NCBI GenBank assembly: GCA_027533455.1
Contig: JAPZUC010000011.1
Span: forward strand, 62,001 to 126,000
Origin: Porphyrobacter sp.
Lineage (GTDB): Bacteria > Pseudomonadota > Alphaproteobacteria > Sphingomonadales > Sphingomonadaceae
DNA: 64,000 bases
Reading direction: 5' to 3'
Below the pieces are notes generated by a model, which saw only the letters and a list, made by a program, of their open reading frames with translations, did no database searches and was not told the origin of the DNA. A program made the position numbers and the translations under genes. Positions within the stretch are counted from its first letter, which is position 1; each line of letters opens with the position of its first letter. Below, in pieces: positions 11,501 to 21,890 of the stretch.

Positions 11501-12149
11501 TCCTGATGAACTGGCCAACGCTTTCGAGAGCAACAAGGGCTTTGCCTACGGGGTCGGCGGCAAGCCGGTGCAGCAGCGCGAATTGCTACAGAGCGCACTC
11601 GGCACGGTCGATTTCACCTACCAGAACCTCGAAAGCATCGAGCTCGGCATCAATGACGTCGACCAATATGTCGATGGTCTGGGCGGCGTGACCCGGTCGG
11701 TCGCGCGGGCCAAGGGGGCCGAGACCCCAGTCTACATTCTCGATGCGACGCGCGGCACCACCAAGGTGCGCACCCTGTCGGAACAGATCGATCTGGAAGC
11801 CCGTACCCGCACCTTGAACCCCAAGTGGTTCGAAGGCCTGCTCGAACATGGCTACGAAGGCGTGCGCCAGATCGAAGGCCATGTGACGAGCACGCTCGGC
11901 TGGTCGGCCACCACCGGTCAGGTCGCGCCTTGGGTCTACCAGAAGATTTCCGAGACCTTTGTGCTCGATGCCGACATGCGCCGCCGGCTTTCCGAACTGA
12001 ACCCCAAGAGCGCCGGGCGCGTGGCCAGCCGGCTGCTGGAAGCCTGCGACCGCAATCTGTGGGCTCCTGACGAAGCGACGCTCGCCGCCTTGCGCGAAGC
12101 CAATGACGAGCTGGAGGACCGCCTCGAAGGCGTGTTCCCGGCAGAATAA
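8508..12149 (+). CDS. bchH: Magnesium chelatase subunit H
   Basis: The 1213-aa porphyrin-binding subunit, with BchI and BchD (not in the window), inserts Mg into protoporphyrin IX. I chose the ATG at 8508 ([22 protein letters not shown]) because AAGG lies 8 nt upstream and it gives the usual length; the frame stays open further upstream but only across bchB. CobN/BchH signatures include [21 protein letters not shown] and [24 protein letters not shown] cysteine cluster CSGCDRRC (C400, C403, C407) followed by C421 resembles the Fe-S site reported in some BchH proteins. Its codons are preceded by a perfect 16-bp hairpin (9655-9695). Confidence 0.96.
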   Translation: MHGSVASASSVDPRAPVQVVIVTLDNHLKGAVDRAEEALAKEGIDLSLHAASEWGSDAAELEIAKAAIAGADIVIATMLFLDDHIRAILPTLEARREDCDAMVCLMSAGEVVKLTKMGGYRMDAPAKGPLALLKKLRGNAGKDGKPNSGAGQMKMLRRLPKILRFIPGTAQDVRAYFLTLQYWLAGSDENVVAMVRALIDRYAAGERMYRRGSTKADAPLEYPETGVYHPATQQRISESLRLLPTAKGREGAVGLILLRSYLLGRDCAHYDGAIAAFEAAGLKVVPVFAAGLDARPAIEEFFIGPDGKPTVDAIVNLTGFSLVGGPAYSDAHAAREMLGHLDLPYLAAHAIEFQTIEEWAHRPQGLLPLESTMMVALPELDGSTVPHVYGGRAGQSGAGCSGCDRRCARPTSHKARPMQACPERAEALAAKTLKLIQLRRSERAARKLAIVIFNFPPNAGATGTAAFMGVHESLYATLQRLKAEGYEVEVPASIDAMRDALLKGNAERFGSDANVAHRIPADEHVRREKHLAEIEAAWGPAPGKQLSDGGHILVQGAQFGNVFVGVQPGFGYEGDPMRLLFEGTFAPTHAFSAFYRYIREDFGAHAVLHFGTHGALEFMPGKQAGMSGKCWPDRLIGDIPNFYLYAANNPSEGMLAKRRSGATLISYLTPPLAQAGLYKGLSELKASVDRWRATIDDADHADERADLAAMIADQCEALDIAYDEIGELPARLYEMEQSLIPHGLHIFGRNPSGAEREDMLDAMMEAGSHDGPTPDRARLAALLDSSDEMGSLIHALDGGYVAPAPGGDVVVNPDVLPTGRNIHGFDPFLMPSAYACRLGSEQAEQLIARHVNGGQPFPESIAMVLWGTDNMKSEGVQIAQAMTLMGARPRRDTYGRLAGAELIPLADLGRPRIDVVMTLSGIFRDLLPMQTRMLAEAALLASQADETVEANFVRKHTLVHQAKHGCEFETAALRVFSNAEGAYGANVNQMIEGGVWADPDELANAFESNKGFAYGVGGKPVQQRELLQSALGTVDFTYQNLESIELGINDVDQYVDGLGGVTRSVARAKGAETPVYILDATRGTTKVRTLSEQIDLEARTRTLNPKWFEGLLEHGYEGVRQIEGHVTSTLGWSATTGQVAPWVYQKISETFVLDADMRRRLSELNPKSAGRVASRLLEACDRNLWAPDEATLAALREANDELEDRLEGVFPAE
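9655..9695. repeat. Perfect 16-bp-stem hairpin inside bchH
   Basis: Arms 9655-9670 (CGACTGTCCCGCACGT) and 9680-9695 are exact reverse complements around a 9-nt loop. The hairpin lies in the coding sequence directly before the CSGCDRRC cysteine motif. No U-tract follows, so it is not a standard terminator. Confidence 0.85.
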
Positions 12150-12162
12150 GATCAAGGGATAG

Positions 12163-13064
<902 letters not shown>

Positions 13065-13065
<1 letters not shown>

Positions 13066-13769
13066 TGGCTACGCGGCTCCCTTCCGAATATGATGATCGC
13101 CGCGAGGCACTGGCGACCTATTTTGACAGCACCGCGCGCCAGGCCTGGATCGACCTGACGTCCGACGCCAAGGTCAGCGGCATCCGCGCCACGGTGCGCG
13201 CCGGGCGCGACGCGATGCGCGCGACCCTGCTCGGTTGGCTGCCGACCGACCTGAGGCGCACCTGCATCCTCGACGCCGGCTGCGGCACCGGATCGCTCGC
13301 CGTCGCGGCCGCATGCCGGGGCGCGGAAGTCACGGGCATCGATGTGGCCGCCGGCCTCGTCGAAGTGGCGCGCGAACGCACGCCTTCCTTCATCGGTCAT
13401 GGTCGCATCCACTGGCGTTCGGGCGATATGCTCGATCCGCAGCTGGGCACTTTTGCCCACGTGGTGGCGATGGACTCGCTGATCCATTACGAGCCCGAGG
13501 ATCTGGTCACCGCCCTCGCACAGCTGGCGCAGTGCACCACGGGAACGATCCTCTTCACCTTCGCGCCGCGCACCACCCTGCTGGCGGCTATGCACAATAT
13601 CGGCAAGGTCTTCCCCAAGTCGGACCGCAGCCCTGCGATCGTGCCGATTCCCGAGGGCGAACTGCGCGAACGGCTCGCCCGGCTTCAAGGCTGGAGCATC
13701 GGCCGCACGCAGCGCATCTCGAGCGGGTTCTACACCTCGCAGGCTCTGGAACTGGTGCGTCACGGATGA
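13065..13769 (+). CDS. bchM: Magnesium protoporphyrin IX methyltransferase
   Basis: A 234-aa SAM-dependent O-methyltransferase that makes Mg-protoporphyrin IX 13-monomethyl ester, the substrate of AcsF. The SAM-binding motif I is LDAGCGTGSLAVAAA at about residues 69-83, and the acidic strand end TGIDVAAGLVEVAR follows. Length and position are standard. The TGA overlaps the lhaA ATG (ATGA). Confidence 0.95.
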
Positions 13770-15208
13770 ACGCTCCCGCTCGCCCCAAACCTCCGCACTG
13801 GACCGAGCTGGCTTTCCGGCTGCTCCCCTTTGCGGATGCGGCGAGCGATGATCTGCCTCTGCCGCGCCTGCTGCGGCTTTCGCTGTTTCAAGTGAGCGTC
13901 GGCATGGCGACGGTGCTGCTCAACGGCACTCTCAACCGGGTGATGGTGGTGGAGCTTGGCACGCCCACTTGGCTCGTCGCGCTGCTGATTGCCATCCCGC
14001 TGCTGGCCGCGCCGTTCCGGGCGCTGATGGGCTACAAATCGGATACCCACCGCTCGGTGCTTGGATGGCGGCGCGTGCCGTATATCTGGATGGGCTCCAT
14101 GCTGCAATTCGGCGGACTGGCGATCATGCCGTTCGCACTGCTGCTGCTGGATGTTCCTGACCGTTTCACGCTGGGGCTGGTTGCGGCGGCGGCCGCGTTC
14201 CTGCTGACGGGCACGGGCTTCCATATGACGCAGACTGCCGGGCTCGCGTTGGTCAGCGACCTTGCGGCGAAAGACAAGCGCCCGCGCGCGGTTGCGCTGC
14301 ATTACGTAACACTGCTGATCGGCATGATGTTCGCCGCCTTCGTGATCGGCGGTGTGCTCGCGGACTTCTCTTCCACCAAGCTGGTGCAGGTCATCCAGGG
14401 CTGCGGGGTCTTGACCATCGTGCTCAACACCGTCGCCATCTGGAAGCAGGAGGCGCGCAACCCCGCCATTACCAAGGGGCAGGAGCCGGGCGCTCTCACA
14501 TTCTCGCAATTGTGGCGGGATTTCGTGCGCAGCGGTCGCAATGCCCGCCTGCTGACTGCCATCGGCATTGGCGCGGCGGGGTTTGCGATGCAGGATGCCT
14601 TGCTCGAGCCCTATGGCGGCGAAATCCTGGGACTTTCGGTCGGCGCGACCACCGGCCTCACGGGGGCGTGGGCCCTCGGCTCGCTCATCGGCTTTACCGC
14701 TTCGGGGACGGCTCTGGCCCGGGGCTGGGATCCGCTTCGGCTCGCGGGTGCCGGCATGGTGATCGGAATCAACGCCTTCCTGCTCGTTCTGTTCGCAGGC
14801 CCCTTCGCGGCGCCGCTGATGCTCTATGCGGGCGCACTGGGCATCGGCCTCGGGCTCGGGCTGTTCTCGGTTGGCACCCTGATGGAAGCGATGAACCTCT
14901 CCGATAGCGAAAGCAGCGGCCTTGCGCTGGGTGCCTGGGGCGCGGTTCAGGCGACCTGCGCAGGCCTCGGCATCGCGATTGGCGGACTGCTGCGCGACGG
15001 GGTTGCGATGCTGGTCCAGAGCGATGCGCCTGCCGCGAGCATGGCGATGCGCGCGACCGGTTACGGCACCGTATACATTCTCGAAATTACCCTGTTGCTG
15101 GTCGGCCTTGCCGCCATCGGACCCCTTGTGGGCCACCAGCGCCAACCTTCCCCGGAGGAGGGCGATCCCATCGCCCGGCCCTTCGGCCTTGCCGAGTTTC
15201 CGACATAA
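13766..15208 (+). CDS. lhaA: Light-harvesting complex assembly protein LhaA (PucC family)
   Basis: A 480-aa major-facilitator-type membrane protein with about 12 predicted helices, needed for LH1 assembly in purple bacteria. I chose the ATG at 13766 (MNAPARPKPPHWTEL), which overlaps the bchM stop. Family segments include LNGTLNRVMVVELGTPTWLVALLIAIPLL, the MGYKSDTHRSVLGWRRVPYIWMG loop and LGAWGAVQATCAG. It is the paralogue of the PucC-type gene at 1-1301. It precedes puhA as in nearly all alphaproteobacterial clusters. Confidence 0.95.
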   Translation: MNAPARPKPPHWTELAFRLLPFADAASDDLPLPRLLRLSLFQVSVGMATVLLNGTLNRVMVVELGTPTWLVALLIAIPLLAAPFRALMGYKSDTHRSVLGWRRVPYIWMGSMLQFGGLAIMPFALLLLDVPDRFTLGLVAAAAAFLLTGTGFHMTQTAGLALVSDLAAKDKRPRAVALHYVTLLIGMMFAAFVIGGVLADFSSTKLVQVIQGCGVLTIVLNTVAIWKQEARNPAITKGQEPGALTFSQLWRDFVRSGRNARLLTAIGIGAAGFAMQDALLEPYGGEILGLSVGATTGLTGAWALGSLIGFTASGTALARGWDPLRLAGAGMVIGINAFLLVLFAGPFAAPLMLYAGALGIGLGLGLFSVGTLMEAMNLSDSESSGLALGAWGAVQATCAGLGIAIGGLLRDGVAMLVQSDAPAASMAMRATGYGTVYILEITLLLVGLAAIGPLVGHQRQPSPEEGDPIARPFGLAEFPT

Positions 15209-15281
15209 TTACCTGTGCCCGCCTGTCCCGTACCTTCCCCGGCTCCGCCTCAGCCGGCTTGTTCCATGAGAGGAATGTGAA

Positions 15282-16091
15282 ATGAACGCTGCCTATATCG
15301 TCGGCTCCTTCGATGTTGCCGAGCTCGCCTTCCTGATGTTCTTCGGGTTCTTCGTGGCCCTCGTTTTCTACCTCAACAAGGAAAGCCGCCGCGAAGGCTA
15401 TCCTCTCGAGGACGAGGAAACCGGCAAGATCCACCCGAACAGCCTGTTCGATGGTGCCAAGAAGAGCTTCCAGCTCCCCCACGGCCGCGGCACCTATGTG
15501 CCCGAGGACGTCGCCCGCGATGATGTCAACGTGCCCGCGGTGCAGGCCTTCCGCGCAGCCGGCGCACCCTTTGTGCCGACCGGCGATGCCATGGCCGACG
15601 GCATGGGCCCGGCAGCCTTCGCCAACCGCGCTAAGTATCCCGATCTCACCTTCGATGGTCGTCCGCGCATCGTGCCGATTGCGCAGAGCCACGAGCTGGT
15701 GGTCGCACCCAATGATCCGCAGCTGGTCGGATATCCGGTTGTGGCCGCCGACGGCGTCACCGTGGGCAAGGTCAGCGACATCTGGGTCGATCAGGCCGAA
15801 CACATGATCCGCTATCTCGAAGTCGAGACCACGAGCGGCAAGAAAGTGCTCGCGCCGATGATGGTTGCGGTCGTCCATGGCAACAGCCTGATCGATGCGA
15901 TCCTGCCCATCACCAGCGACGGCAAGCCCGAATATGTCGAGATCGACGCGATCACGGCTGCGCAGTTCGACAACGTGCCTGCGCTCGAAACCGCCGGTAC
16001 AATTACCCGCTACGAAGAAGACCGCATCCAGGCCTACTTCGGCGGGGGCTACATGTATGCAACGCCTGAAAGGTCGGAAGCATGGATCTGA
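15282..16091 (+). CDS. puhA: Photosynthetic reaction centre H subunit
   Basis: A 269-aa protein that caps the reaction centre on the cytoplasmic side and shapes proton delivery to QB. It has one N-terminal membrane helix (about residues 10-32, FDVAELAFLMFFGFFVALVFYL) and then a PRC-barrel cytoplasmic domain (VGYPVVAADGVTVGKVSDIWVDQAEHMIRYLEV). A 73-bp gap separates it from lhaA, with AGAGGAA before the ATG. Its 3' end overlaps puhB by 10 bp. Confidence 0.96.
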   Translation: MNAAYIVGSFDVAELAFLMFFGFFVALVFYLNKESRREGYPLEDEETGKIHPNSLFDGAKKSFQLPHGRGTYVPEDVARDDVNVPAVQAFRAAGAPFVPTGDAMADGMGPAAFANRAKYPDLTFDGRPRIVPIAQSHELVVAPNDPQLVGYPVVAADGVTVGKVSDIWVDQAEHMIRYLEVETTSGKKVLAPMMVAVVHGNSLIDAILPITSDGKPEYVEIDAITAAQFDNVPALETAGTITRYEEDRIQAYFGGGYMYATPERSEAWI

Positions 16092-16858
16092 ACGACCCAG
16101 CGACCGTGACGGACAAGGCAGCAGCGGCGGCAACGCCGCTGCTCGCCGGGTTTGATCACACCGCGCTCGAGAATGAGGGGCCCAAGGCCTTCGGTGACAA
16201 GATGGGCACGCCGCAGTCCGATGAACGGGTGCTGTGGAAGGGCCGTCCGCAGCTCGCCTTGCTGGCGCGCACTGCCTTCCACACTCGCACCCTCGGGGCC
16301 TACATGGCCGCACTGGCGCTGATCTCGCTGATGCTCGGTAAGTCCGATGCGGCAATCGTCGCAGCCGTGCTGGGCACGGCGCTGGTCACGCTGCTCTATG
16401 CCCTTGCCTGGGCAAGCGCGCGCAGCACGCTCTACATTCTCACCGACACCCGCCTGATCATGCGCATCGGCACGGCGATCGAGACGCGGATCAATATTCC
16501 GCTCAAGCAGATCACCGCCGCGCATCTCGCGCTGCGCAGCAAGGATGGTCACGGAGATATCGCTTTCGAGCTTGCTGGTGAACGCCTGCTGGGCACGCTT
16601 CTCCTGTGGCCCCATGTGCGCCCTTGGCACTATGCGATGCCGCAGCCCATGCTGCGCGCTGTACCCGACGCAGCAGGGCTTGCGCAGATGATTGCCGAGC
16701 AGCGCGCCGGTTTTGGTGCGATCGACCTGAATTTGAGCGAGATCAAGGAAGCGGCCCCGGCGAGTGGGCAGACCGCCCCTCAACCCGCGGCACTGCCCGG
16801 CCGTCTTGCTCCGGCGATGCACCGCAGCGAACCCGGTTTTGAAGGAGCGCCAGCATGA
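16082..16858 (+). CDS. puhB: Photosynthetic complex assembly protein PuhB
   Basis: A 258-aa protein of the PuhB family, required for efficient reaction-centre assembly. It has an N-terminal soluble stretch (ERVLWKGRPQLALLARTAFHTR), two membrane helices (about residues 75-120) and a bacterial-PH-like domain (TLYILTDTRLIMRIGTAIETRINIPLKQI). The start lies inside the end of puhA, and the stop overlaps puhC by 4 bp. Confidence 0.92.
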   Translation: MDLNDPATVTDKAAAAATPLLAGFDHTALENEGPKAFGDKMGTPQSDERVLWKGRPQLALLARTAFHTRTLGAYMAALALISLMLGKSDAAIVAAVLGTALVTLLYALAWASARSTLYILTDTRLIMRIGTAIETRINIPLKQITAAHLALRSKDGHGDIAFELAGERLLGTLLLWPHVRPWHYAMPQPMLRAVPDAAGLAQMIAEQRAGFGAIDLNLSEIKEAAPASGQTAPQPAALPGRLAPAMHRSEPGFEGAPA

Positions 16859-17343
16859 TCGTTCGCGAATATGAAAAGGACGAGATCACCGTCCACAAGG
16901 CGCCGCTGATGCTGATGGGGGGGATGGTCGCGATCTCGCTGGCACTGACGGCATCGGTGACGGCAGGGCTCTTCCCCCGTCAGTCGGTCCCCTCCGAAGC
17001 CCGCGCGACCGCCGGGATCACAGCCGCACAGGTGCGCAGCCTCAAGTTCTTTGACGAGCCCGACGGCACCGTGCGGGTCGAAGACGGCGCCAGCGCCGAG
17101 GTGCTCACCCGCTTTGGCGAAGGCGAAGGCGGCTTCATCCGCGCGACTGTTCGCAGCCTCGTCCACCAGCGCCGCATCCGCGGGATTGGCGCGGAAACGC
17201 CCTTCACTCTTACTGAATGGCAGAACGGCAATCTCACCCTCGCCGATCCGGCCACGGGCCGCAGCGTCGAGGTCAGCTCGTTCGGGCCGGACAACCGCGC
17301 GGTCTACCAGAACCTCCTGCCTGCCAAGGAAAGCACCCGCTGA
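16855..17343 (+). CDS. puhC: Photosynthetic complex assembly protein PuhC
   Basis: A 162-aa protein with one N-terminal membrane anchor (about residues 18-40) and a periplasmic domain containing [20 protein letters not shown], characteristic of PuhC. The family promotes assembly of the core complex. Starts and stops overlap both neighbours, so puhB, puhC and the next gene form one coupled unit. Confidence 0.92.
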   Translation: MIVREYEKDEITVHKAPLMLMGGMVAISLALTASVTAGLFPRQSVPSEARATAGITAAQVRSLKFFDEPDGTVRVEDGASAEVLTRFGEGEGGFIRATVRSLVHQRRIRGIGAETPFTLTEWQNGNLTLADPATGRSVEVSSFGPDNRAVYQNLLPAKESTR

Positions 17344-17645
17344 TGGCTCTCGCCTTCCTCACCGCGACAAGCTTCGAGACGCCCTGCACGATCACGGTCG
17401 AGCAGAGCTCCGAACACTTTCACGCCCATGTCGAGCTGGACGGCGAGATCACGATGGAGCCGGGCGACAAGGTGCGCGTCCACGGCGCGCCGATCCAGAT
17501 CCCGTTCGGCACCCGCCAGGTGTTCGAACGCCGCGCCACGGTCACCCGCGCCAGCCCGCTCGCCCGCGCGATGACCAAGGTTGCCGCCTATTTCGATCTG
17601 GCCGAACTCTACGAAGTAAGCTTCAATGCCGGGAGGATCAAATGA
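17343..17645 (+). CDS. Small protein of unknown function between puhC and acsF
   Basis: A 100-aa soluble protein ([19 protein letters not shown]...) with no membrane segment. The ATG at 17343 shares a base with the puhC stop, and its TGA overlaps the acsF ATG. An unnamed gene at this position is a known feature of many alphaproteobacterial photosynthesis clusters (puhABC-hyp-acsF). It is beta-rich by inspection ([29 protein letters not shown]), suggesting a small barrel. Its role is unknown; a link with the cyclase or core-complex assembly is only inferred from coupling. Confidence 0.85.
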   Translation: MALAFLTATSFETPCTITVEQSSEHFHAHVELDGEITMEPGDKVRVHGAPIQIPFGTRQVFERRATVTRASPLARAMTKVAAYFDLAELYEVSFNAGRIK

Positions 17646-18703
17646 ACGCCTACAAGCCGATGACCAGCGAAGAAGCGATGGCAATCGCGACGCAGGACAC
17701 GATGCTGACCCCGCGTTTCTACACCACCGACTATGACGCGCTCGACGCGATTGACGTGAGCCTTGTGCGGCGCGAATGGGACGAGCTGATCGCCGACATG
17801 GTGGGCGATCCCAACAAGCTGCACTTCAAGCACTCCGACCGGTTCAAGGGCGTGATCGAAGGGCTGGAGCCTTCGCTTCGGCAGGAATTTACCGATTTCC
17901 TCGTCAGCTCGATGACTTCGGAATTCTCGGGCTGCGTGCTCTATGCCGAGATCGCGCGCCGCACCAAGAACCCGGATGTGAAACAGCTCTTCCGCCTGCT
18001 CGCCCGCGATGAAAGCCGCCATGCCGGCTTCATCAACGAAAGCCTCAAGGATGCCGGGATTGGCGTTGACCTCGGCTATCTGACGAAGACCAAGAAATAC
18101 ACGTATTTCAAGCCAAAGTTCATCTTCTACGCGGTCTACCTGTCGGAGAAGATCGGCTACGCACGGTACATCACGATCTTCCGCCATCTGGCGCAGAACC
18201 CGCAATACAAGTTCCACCCGATTTTCGACTGGTTCGAGGAATGGTGCAACGACGAGTTCCGCCACGGCGAGGCCTTTGCCATGCTGCTCCGTGCGGATCC
18301 CAAGCTGCTCGAAGGCGCCAACAAACTGTGGGTGCGCTTCTTCCTGCTGTCGGTCTACGCGACCATGTATGTGCGCGATCACAACCGCCCGGTGTTCCAC
18401 GCCGCGTTGGGTGTCGATCCGACCGAGTATGACTACAAGGTCTTCGCGATCACCAACCAGATCGCCCGGCAGGTCTTCCCGGTCGAGCTCGACATCGACA
18501 GCCCGGCCTTCCGCCACCAGATGGAAAAGCTGCGTCTTGCCGCTGAACGCATCGAGGACGGCAAGGCACGCGGCGGGATTGGCGGCATGATCGCCCGCGC
18601 GTCCGGCATGGCCGGTGCAGGCCTCGCCTTTGCGCGGATGTATCTGGCGAAGCCCAAGTCCAATGCCCTGCCCCGTTCGATCCGTCTGCAACCCGCGTGG
18701 TAA
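17642..18703 (+). CDS. acsF: Aerobic Mg-protoporphyrin IX monomethyl ester cyclase
   Basis: A 353-aa di-iron monooxygenase that forms ring E of chlorophyllide using oxygen. Ferritin-like carboxylate/histidine ligand motifs are visible: [14 protein letters not shown] (about 94-107), RDESRHAGF (122-130) and [15 protein letters not shown] (about 200-214). I chose the ATG at 17642, which overlaps the preceding stop; the open frame upstream only crosses puhC. Oxygen dependence fits an aerobic phototroph. No bchE is present in the window. Confidence 0.96.
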   Translation: MNAYKPMTSEEAMAIATQDTMLTPRFYTTDYDALDAIDVSLVRREWDELIADMVGDPNKLHFKHSDRFKGVIEGLEPSLRQEFTDFLVSSMTSEFSGCVLYAEIARRTKNPDVKQLFRLLARDESRHAGFINESLKDAGIGVDLGYLTKTKKYTYFKPKFIFYAVYLSEKIGYARYITIFRHLAQNPQYKFHPIFDWFEEWCNDEFRHGEAFAMLLRADPKLLEGANKLWVRFFLLSVYATMYVRDHNRPVFHAALGVDPTEYDYKVFAITNQIARQVFPVELDIDSPAFRHQMEKLRLAAERIEDGKARGGIGGMIARASGMAGAGLAFARMYLAKPKSNALPRSIRLQPAW

Positions 18704-19491
18704 GCTGGAACGGCCATATTGTACCGTTCATCGTGACGGTGGCGATCTGGTTTGTCGCGACCGGGCTGATTGCCTGGGCGGACAACCGTGAACGCGCCAC
18801 CTTTTCGACCAGCCTGCTGATCGGCAGCTTCGCGGGAATCGCCGGACTGCTGGTGATCCTCGCCTCCTCGCTCTCGGCACAGGTGTGGGCGGTGTACCTG
18901 TCCTTCGTCGGTGCCCTGATGGTGTGGGGCTGGCATGAGCTCAGCTTCCTTACCGGCGCATCGGCAGGCCCGCGCCGGGGGCCCAGCGACCCCTCGCTGA
19001 CCGGCGTCGCGCGCTTCCGTCAGGCAGCCGCGACCGTGATGCATCACGAAGTGGCGCTCGCGGTCACCGCGTTACTGCTAATCTCGCTTTCTTGGAATGC
19101 CACCAACCAGATCGGCGCGACCGTATTCGTGCTGATGTTCGCGATGCGGCTGATCTCCAAGATCAACCTGTTCGTGGGCGTCCCCAACTCCAGTTCCGAG
19201 ATGCTGCCCGAACAACTCGCCTATCTTAAGACCTATTTCGGCCGCAGCCGCATGACCGCGCTGCTGGTCGTCTCGATCGGCACCATTGCCGGAGCGACAG
19301 CCTGGTTTGCCGGCCTCGCGCTCGCGGCACCGGTGGGCAGCGCCCAGATGGTCGGAGCAAGCCTGCTGACGACGCTGAGCCTGCTCGGCGTGCTCGAACA
19401 CCTGTTTCTCGCCCTGCCGTTCCGTGACGGGATGCTGTGGGGCTGGGCCTATCCGCAGCAGAAGGCTGCGGCGCAGTCCAATCAAGATTGA
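18697..19491 (+). CDS. puhE: Photosynthetic complex assembly protein PuhE (DUF3623)
   Basis: A 264-aa polytopic membrane protein with about seven hydrophobic segments, matching PuhE (DUF3623) of phototrophic proteobacteria. It contains [12 protein letters not shown] and [32 protein letters not shown]. It starts with GTG at 18697, overlapping the acsF end. PuhE modulates reaction-centre assembly and pigment flow in Rhodobacter; the mechanism is not known. Confidence 0.92.
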   Translation: MVSWNGHIVPFIVTVAIWFVATGLIAWADNRERATFSTSLLIGSFAGIAGLLVILASSLSAQVWAVYLSFVGALMVWGWHELSFLTGASAGPRRGPSDPSLTGVARFRQAAATVMHHEVALAVTALLLISLSWNATNQIGATVFVLMFAMRLISKINLFVGVPNSSSEMLPEQLAYLKTYFGRSRMTALLVVSIGTIAGATAWFAGLALAAPVGSAQMVGASLLTTLSLLGVLEHLFLALPFRDGMLWGWAYPQQKAAAQSNQD

Positions 19492-19522
19492 AAGCAAGAT
19501 AATGACGACAGAGGGAACCCCG

Positions 19523-20743
19523 ATGAACTTTGAAGCCTTTTTCGCCGGCGAACTGGATGCCGTGCGCGCCGATGGCCGCTACCGGGTGTTCACCGACATC
19601 AAGCGCCACCGCGGCCGCTTCCCGCACGCCACCCGCTTTGTTGCGGACGAGACGCAGGCGGTGACGGTGTGGTGCTCGAACGACTACCTCGGCATGGGCC
19701 AGCACCCCGCTGTGCTGGAAGCGATGCACGATTGCCTTGACGAATGCGGCGCGGGCGCGGGCGGCACGCGCAATATCTCGGGCACCAACCACTACCATGT
19801 GGAACTGGAAGCCGAGCTCGCCGACCTCCACAACAAGGAATCGGCCCTGCTGTTCACCAGCGGATATGTGTCGAACTGGGCGGGCCTCGGCACGCTGGCG
19901 AGCAAGATTCCGGGCTGCGTCGTGTTCTCCGACGCACTGAATCACGCCTCGATGATCGAAGGCATCCGCCACAGCCGCGCGCCCTACAAGGTGTGGCGCC
20001 ACAATGACGCAGAGCACCTCGACGAGCTGCTGTCGATGTACGGCCCCGACGTGCCCAAGCTGGTCGCCTTCGAGAGCGTCTATTCGATGGACGGCGACAT
20101 CGCCCCCATCGCGGACATCCTCGACGTGTGCGAAAAGCATGGCGCGATGAGTTATATTGACGAAGTCCACGCGGTCGGCCTCTACGGCCCGCGCGGCGGC
20201 GGCGTGGCCGAACGCGAAGGTCTGATGGACCGCATCACCGTGATCGAAGGCACGCTCGGCAAGGCCTATGGCGTGATGGGCGGCTATATCGCGGCCTCGG
20301 CCAATCTCGTCGATTTCGTGCGCTCTTTTGCCAGCGGCTTCATTTTCTCGACCGCCCTGCCGCCTGCCATCGCGGCCGGCGCTGCGGCGAGCATCCGCCA
20401 CCTCAAGACCTCGAGCGCCGAGCGCGAGCTTCAGCAGAAGCGCGTCGCGCAGGTCCGCCGGGCGCTCGACATAATGGGCATCCCGCACTTGGACAACCCC
20501 AGCCACATCATCCCGGTGATGGTTGGGGACGCCAAGAAGTGCAAGATGATCAGCGACTGGCTGATGGACAACCACGGCATCTATGTGCAGCCGATCAACT
20601 ACCCGACCGTGCCCGTCGGCACAGAGCGGCTGCGCGTCACGCCCTCGCCGGTGCACTCCGATGGCGACATCGACCGGCTGATCAAGGCGCTGTCCGAGAT
20701 CTGGTCGCATTGCGAACTGGCCCGGATGGAACAGGCCGCCTGA
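19523..20743 (+). CDS. hemA: 5-aminolevulinate synthase
   Basis: A 406-aa PLP enzyme that condenses glycine and succinyl-CoA (Shemin route), the committed step of tetrapyrrole synthesis. The PLP lysine is K247 in [35 protein letters not shown] and [12 protein letters not shown] are signature blocks. I chose the ATG at 19523 ([12 protein letters not shown]) because GAGGGA lies 7-8 nt upstream and the length equals the family norm; another ATG at 19502 would add 7 residues. It closes the photosynthesis operon, 31 bp after puhE. Confidence 0.96.
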   Translation: MNFEAFFAGELDAVRADGRYRVFTDIKRHRGRFPHATRFVADETQAVTVWCSNDYLGMGQHPAVLEAMHDCLDECGAGAGGTRNISGTNHYHVELEAELADLHNKESALLFTSGYVSNWAGLGTLASKIPGCVVFSDALNHASMIEGIRHSRAPYKVWRHNDAEHLDELLSMYGPDVPKLVAFESVYSMDGDIAPIADILDVCEKHGAMSYIDEVHAVGLYGPRGGGVAEREGLMDRITVIEGTLGKAYGVMGGYIAASANLVDFVRSFASGFIFSTALPPAIAAGAAASIRHLKTSSAERELQQKRVAQVRRALDIMGIPHLDNPSHIIPVMVGDAKKCKMISDWLMDNHGIYVQPINYPTVPVGTERLRVTPSPVHSDGDIDRLIKALSEIWSHCELARMEQAA

Positions 20744-20751
20744 GCCTTGCC

Positions 20752-20767
20752 TGTTTCACGTGAAACA
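20752..20767. promoter_or_regulatory. Perfect parS site (ParB-binding palindrome)
   Basis: TGTTTCACGTGAAACA is a perfect 16-bp palindrome and equals the bacterial parS consensus bound by ParB/Spo0J. It lies 8 bp after the hemA stop. parS sites cluster near the chromosome origin or on partitioned secondary replicons. A one-mismatch copy lies at 33365-33380. The sequence match is seen; binding is inferred. Confidence 0.85.
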
Positions 20768-20820
20768 CCGTTCGGACCGCGTCCAGCGCGGGTCCGACGG
20801 AGGGTCAAGGCGGGTCTGGC

Positions 20821-20840
20821 AGGGGTCTGGAGGGGGTCGA
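20821..20840 (+). repeat. 20-bp dispersed intergenic repeat, copy 2
   Basis: AGGGGTCTGGAGGGGGTCGA here is identical to the reverse complement of 2420-2439. A degenerate relative lies at 33386-33422. All three lie in intergenic DNA, two of them beside a parS-like site. Confidence 0.6.
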
Positions 20841-20899
20841 ACCCCCTCTGAGCCGCGCCACGCCACAACCAATCATGAGCTCTCCCTTGGACGGGAGCG

Positions 20900-20938
20900 A
20901 AGGGCGGATGCCTCGCTGGAGGCGTCTGCCCTTCTTTG
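20900..20938 (+). terminator. Probable terminator after the hemA operon
   Basis: A 15-bp stem with two G-U pairs (20900-20914 with 20919-20933) around a GCTG loop is followed by CTTTG. The U-tract is short, so efficiency is uncertain. Confidence 0.5.
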
Positions 20939-21165
20939 CATCCGGCAGCACCCGAATCAACCGGCCAAGCGATGGAGTTGCGCCTCTCCAAGTTTCGCGC
21001 GGCCATCTGGAGAAGTCCGCGCGGGCAGGTTTCAGGATGCGGCGAGAACCCTAGGAATGGCACAAGATGGGTGGTCAGCTGTCTGACCACATGTGGGGAG
21101 GGTTGACCCCGGCCCTACCGAACGTCCAATCGCTCGGTGGACCGGTCCAAAGACGGGTGAAAACT

Positions 21166-21561
21166 CTATCCGGGGATGTGGATCCCGCATAGCTTATTGC
21201 CGTCAGGATCGCGCACGTAGGTCAGGTGGATCGTTCCCATCGCAGACTCCCGCGGGCCGGGAGCGTCTTCGATTGACGTTCCGCCGTTGGCGACGGCCAC
21301 ATCATGAAATTTCTGAACTTGTTCGGGCGAATTGCACGAGAAAGCAACCGTAGCCCCGTTCGCCACGGTGGCAGGTTCATCGTTGATCGGCTGAGTGACG
21401 ATGAAGTTTGTTCCGCCCGGGTTCGGGTAGAAGAGGCGCATATGCCCGCTTCCGGCAATATTGTTCATCGGCTCTGGCATTCCCAGAACACCCAGAACCG
21501 CGTTGTAGAACTGCCGCGACCGCTCGATGTCGTTGGAGCCTACCATTGTGTGGAACAGCAA
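21166..21561 (-). CDS. VOC-family (glyoxalase/bleomycin-resistance fold) protein
   Basis: A 131-aa single-domain protein. It begins with SNDIERSRQFYNAVLGVLGM and ends IHLTYVRDPDGNKLCGIHIPG, the classical paired beta-alpha-beta-beta-beta modules of VOC proteins (lactoylglutathione lyase-like). I propose a TTG start at 21561 because AGGGAGAAAGAG lies just upstream; the in-frame extension to 21828 has no family similarity. The substrate cannot be told. The gene is isolated between the photosynthesis cluster and the sugar locus. Confidence 0.8.
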   Translation of the reverse strand: MLFHTMVGSNDIERSRQFYNAVLGVLGMPEPMNNIAGSGHMRLFYPNPGGTNFIVTQPINDEPATVANGATVAFSCNSPEQVQKFHDVAVANGGTSIEDAPGPRESAMGTIHLTYVRDPDGNKLCGIHIPG

Positions 21562-21890
21562 TCTCTTTCTCCCTATCGTTCGCGGACGCTTGTGGAGGCA
21601 GGGGGAGATCAGAGCAAGCGGCGAGTTGCGCACTATGCCGTTGAACACCTTAGGCCGAATGGGCGGAAAGCTCCGATTACTGCGGTTCCGGGCCCATGAA
21701 CACGTGGCCGCTTTCAGGAAGTCGCCGCTCGCAAGCAAACGTCCGCAACGGGGTCGCTTGCAGACCTTCCGCTTTTGTCCGCAGCGGGGCGCAAGCTGGC
21801 ACACGCGCTCCGCATTGCACATGGTCACGGCAAACTACTGCCAATGGTTGATTCGCAACCACTTTCGCTGGGGTGACGGTAGGGCCACGC
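21562..21890. other. Gene-free stretch between VOC gene and GH97 gene
   Basis: About 330 bp without a credible gene. Weak open frames on both strands have unlike, cysteine- and arginine-rich translations and no family likeness. No strong terminator or repeat was recognised. Confidence 0.5.

Larger units (their letters stand above)
20744..21165. other. Gene-free stretch after hemA: parS site, G-rich repeat, terminator hairpin
   Basis: No credible gene is present in these 422 bp. From left to right they hold a perfect parS palindrome (20752-20767), GGGTCTGG repeats with the 20-bp dispersed repeat (20821-20840), a small AGGGGGT/ACCCCCT hairpin (20831-20847) and a long terminator-like hairpin (20900-20933). 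Confidence 0.7.

Noticed and set aside
21562..21828. N-terminal extension of the VOC protein
   Set aside because: A Cys/Arg-rich stretch unlike VOC proteins; a TTG start with a strong upstream AGGGAG explains the family-length protein.
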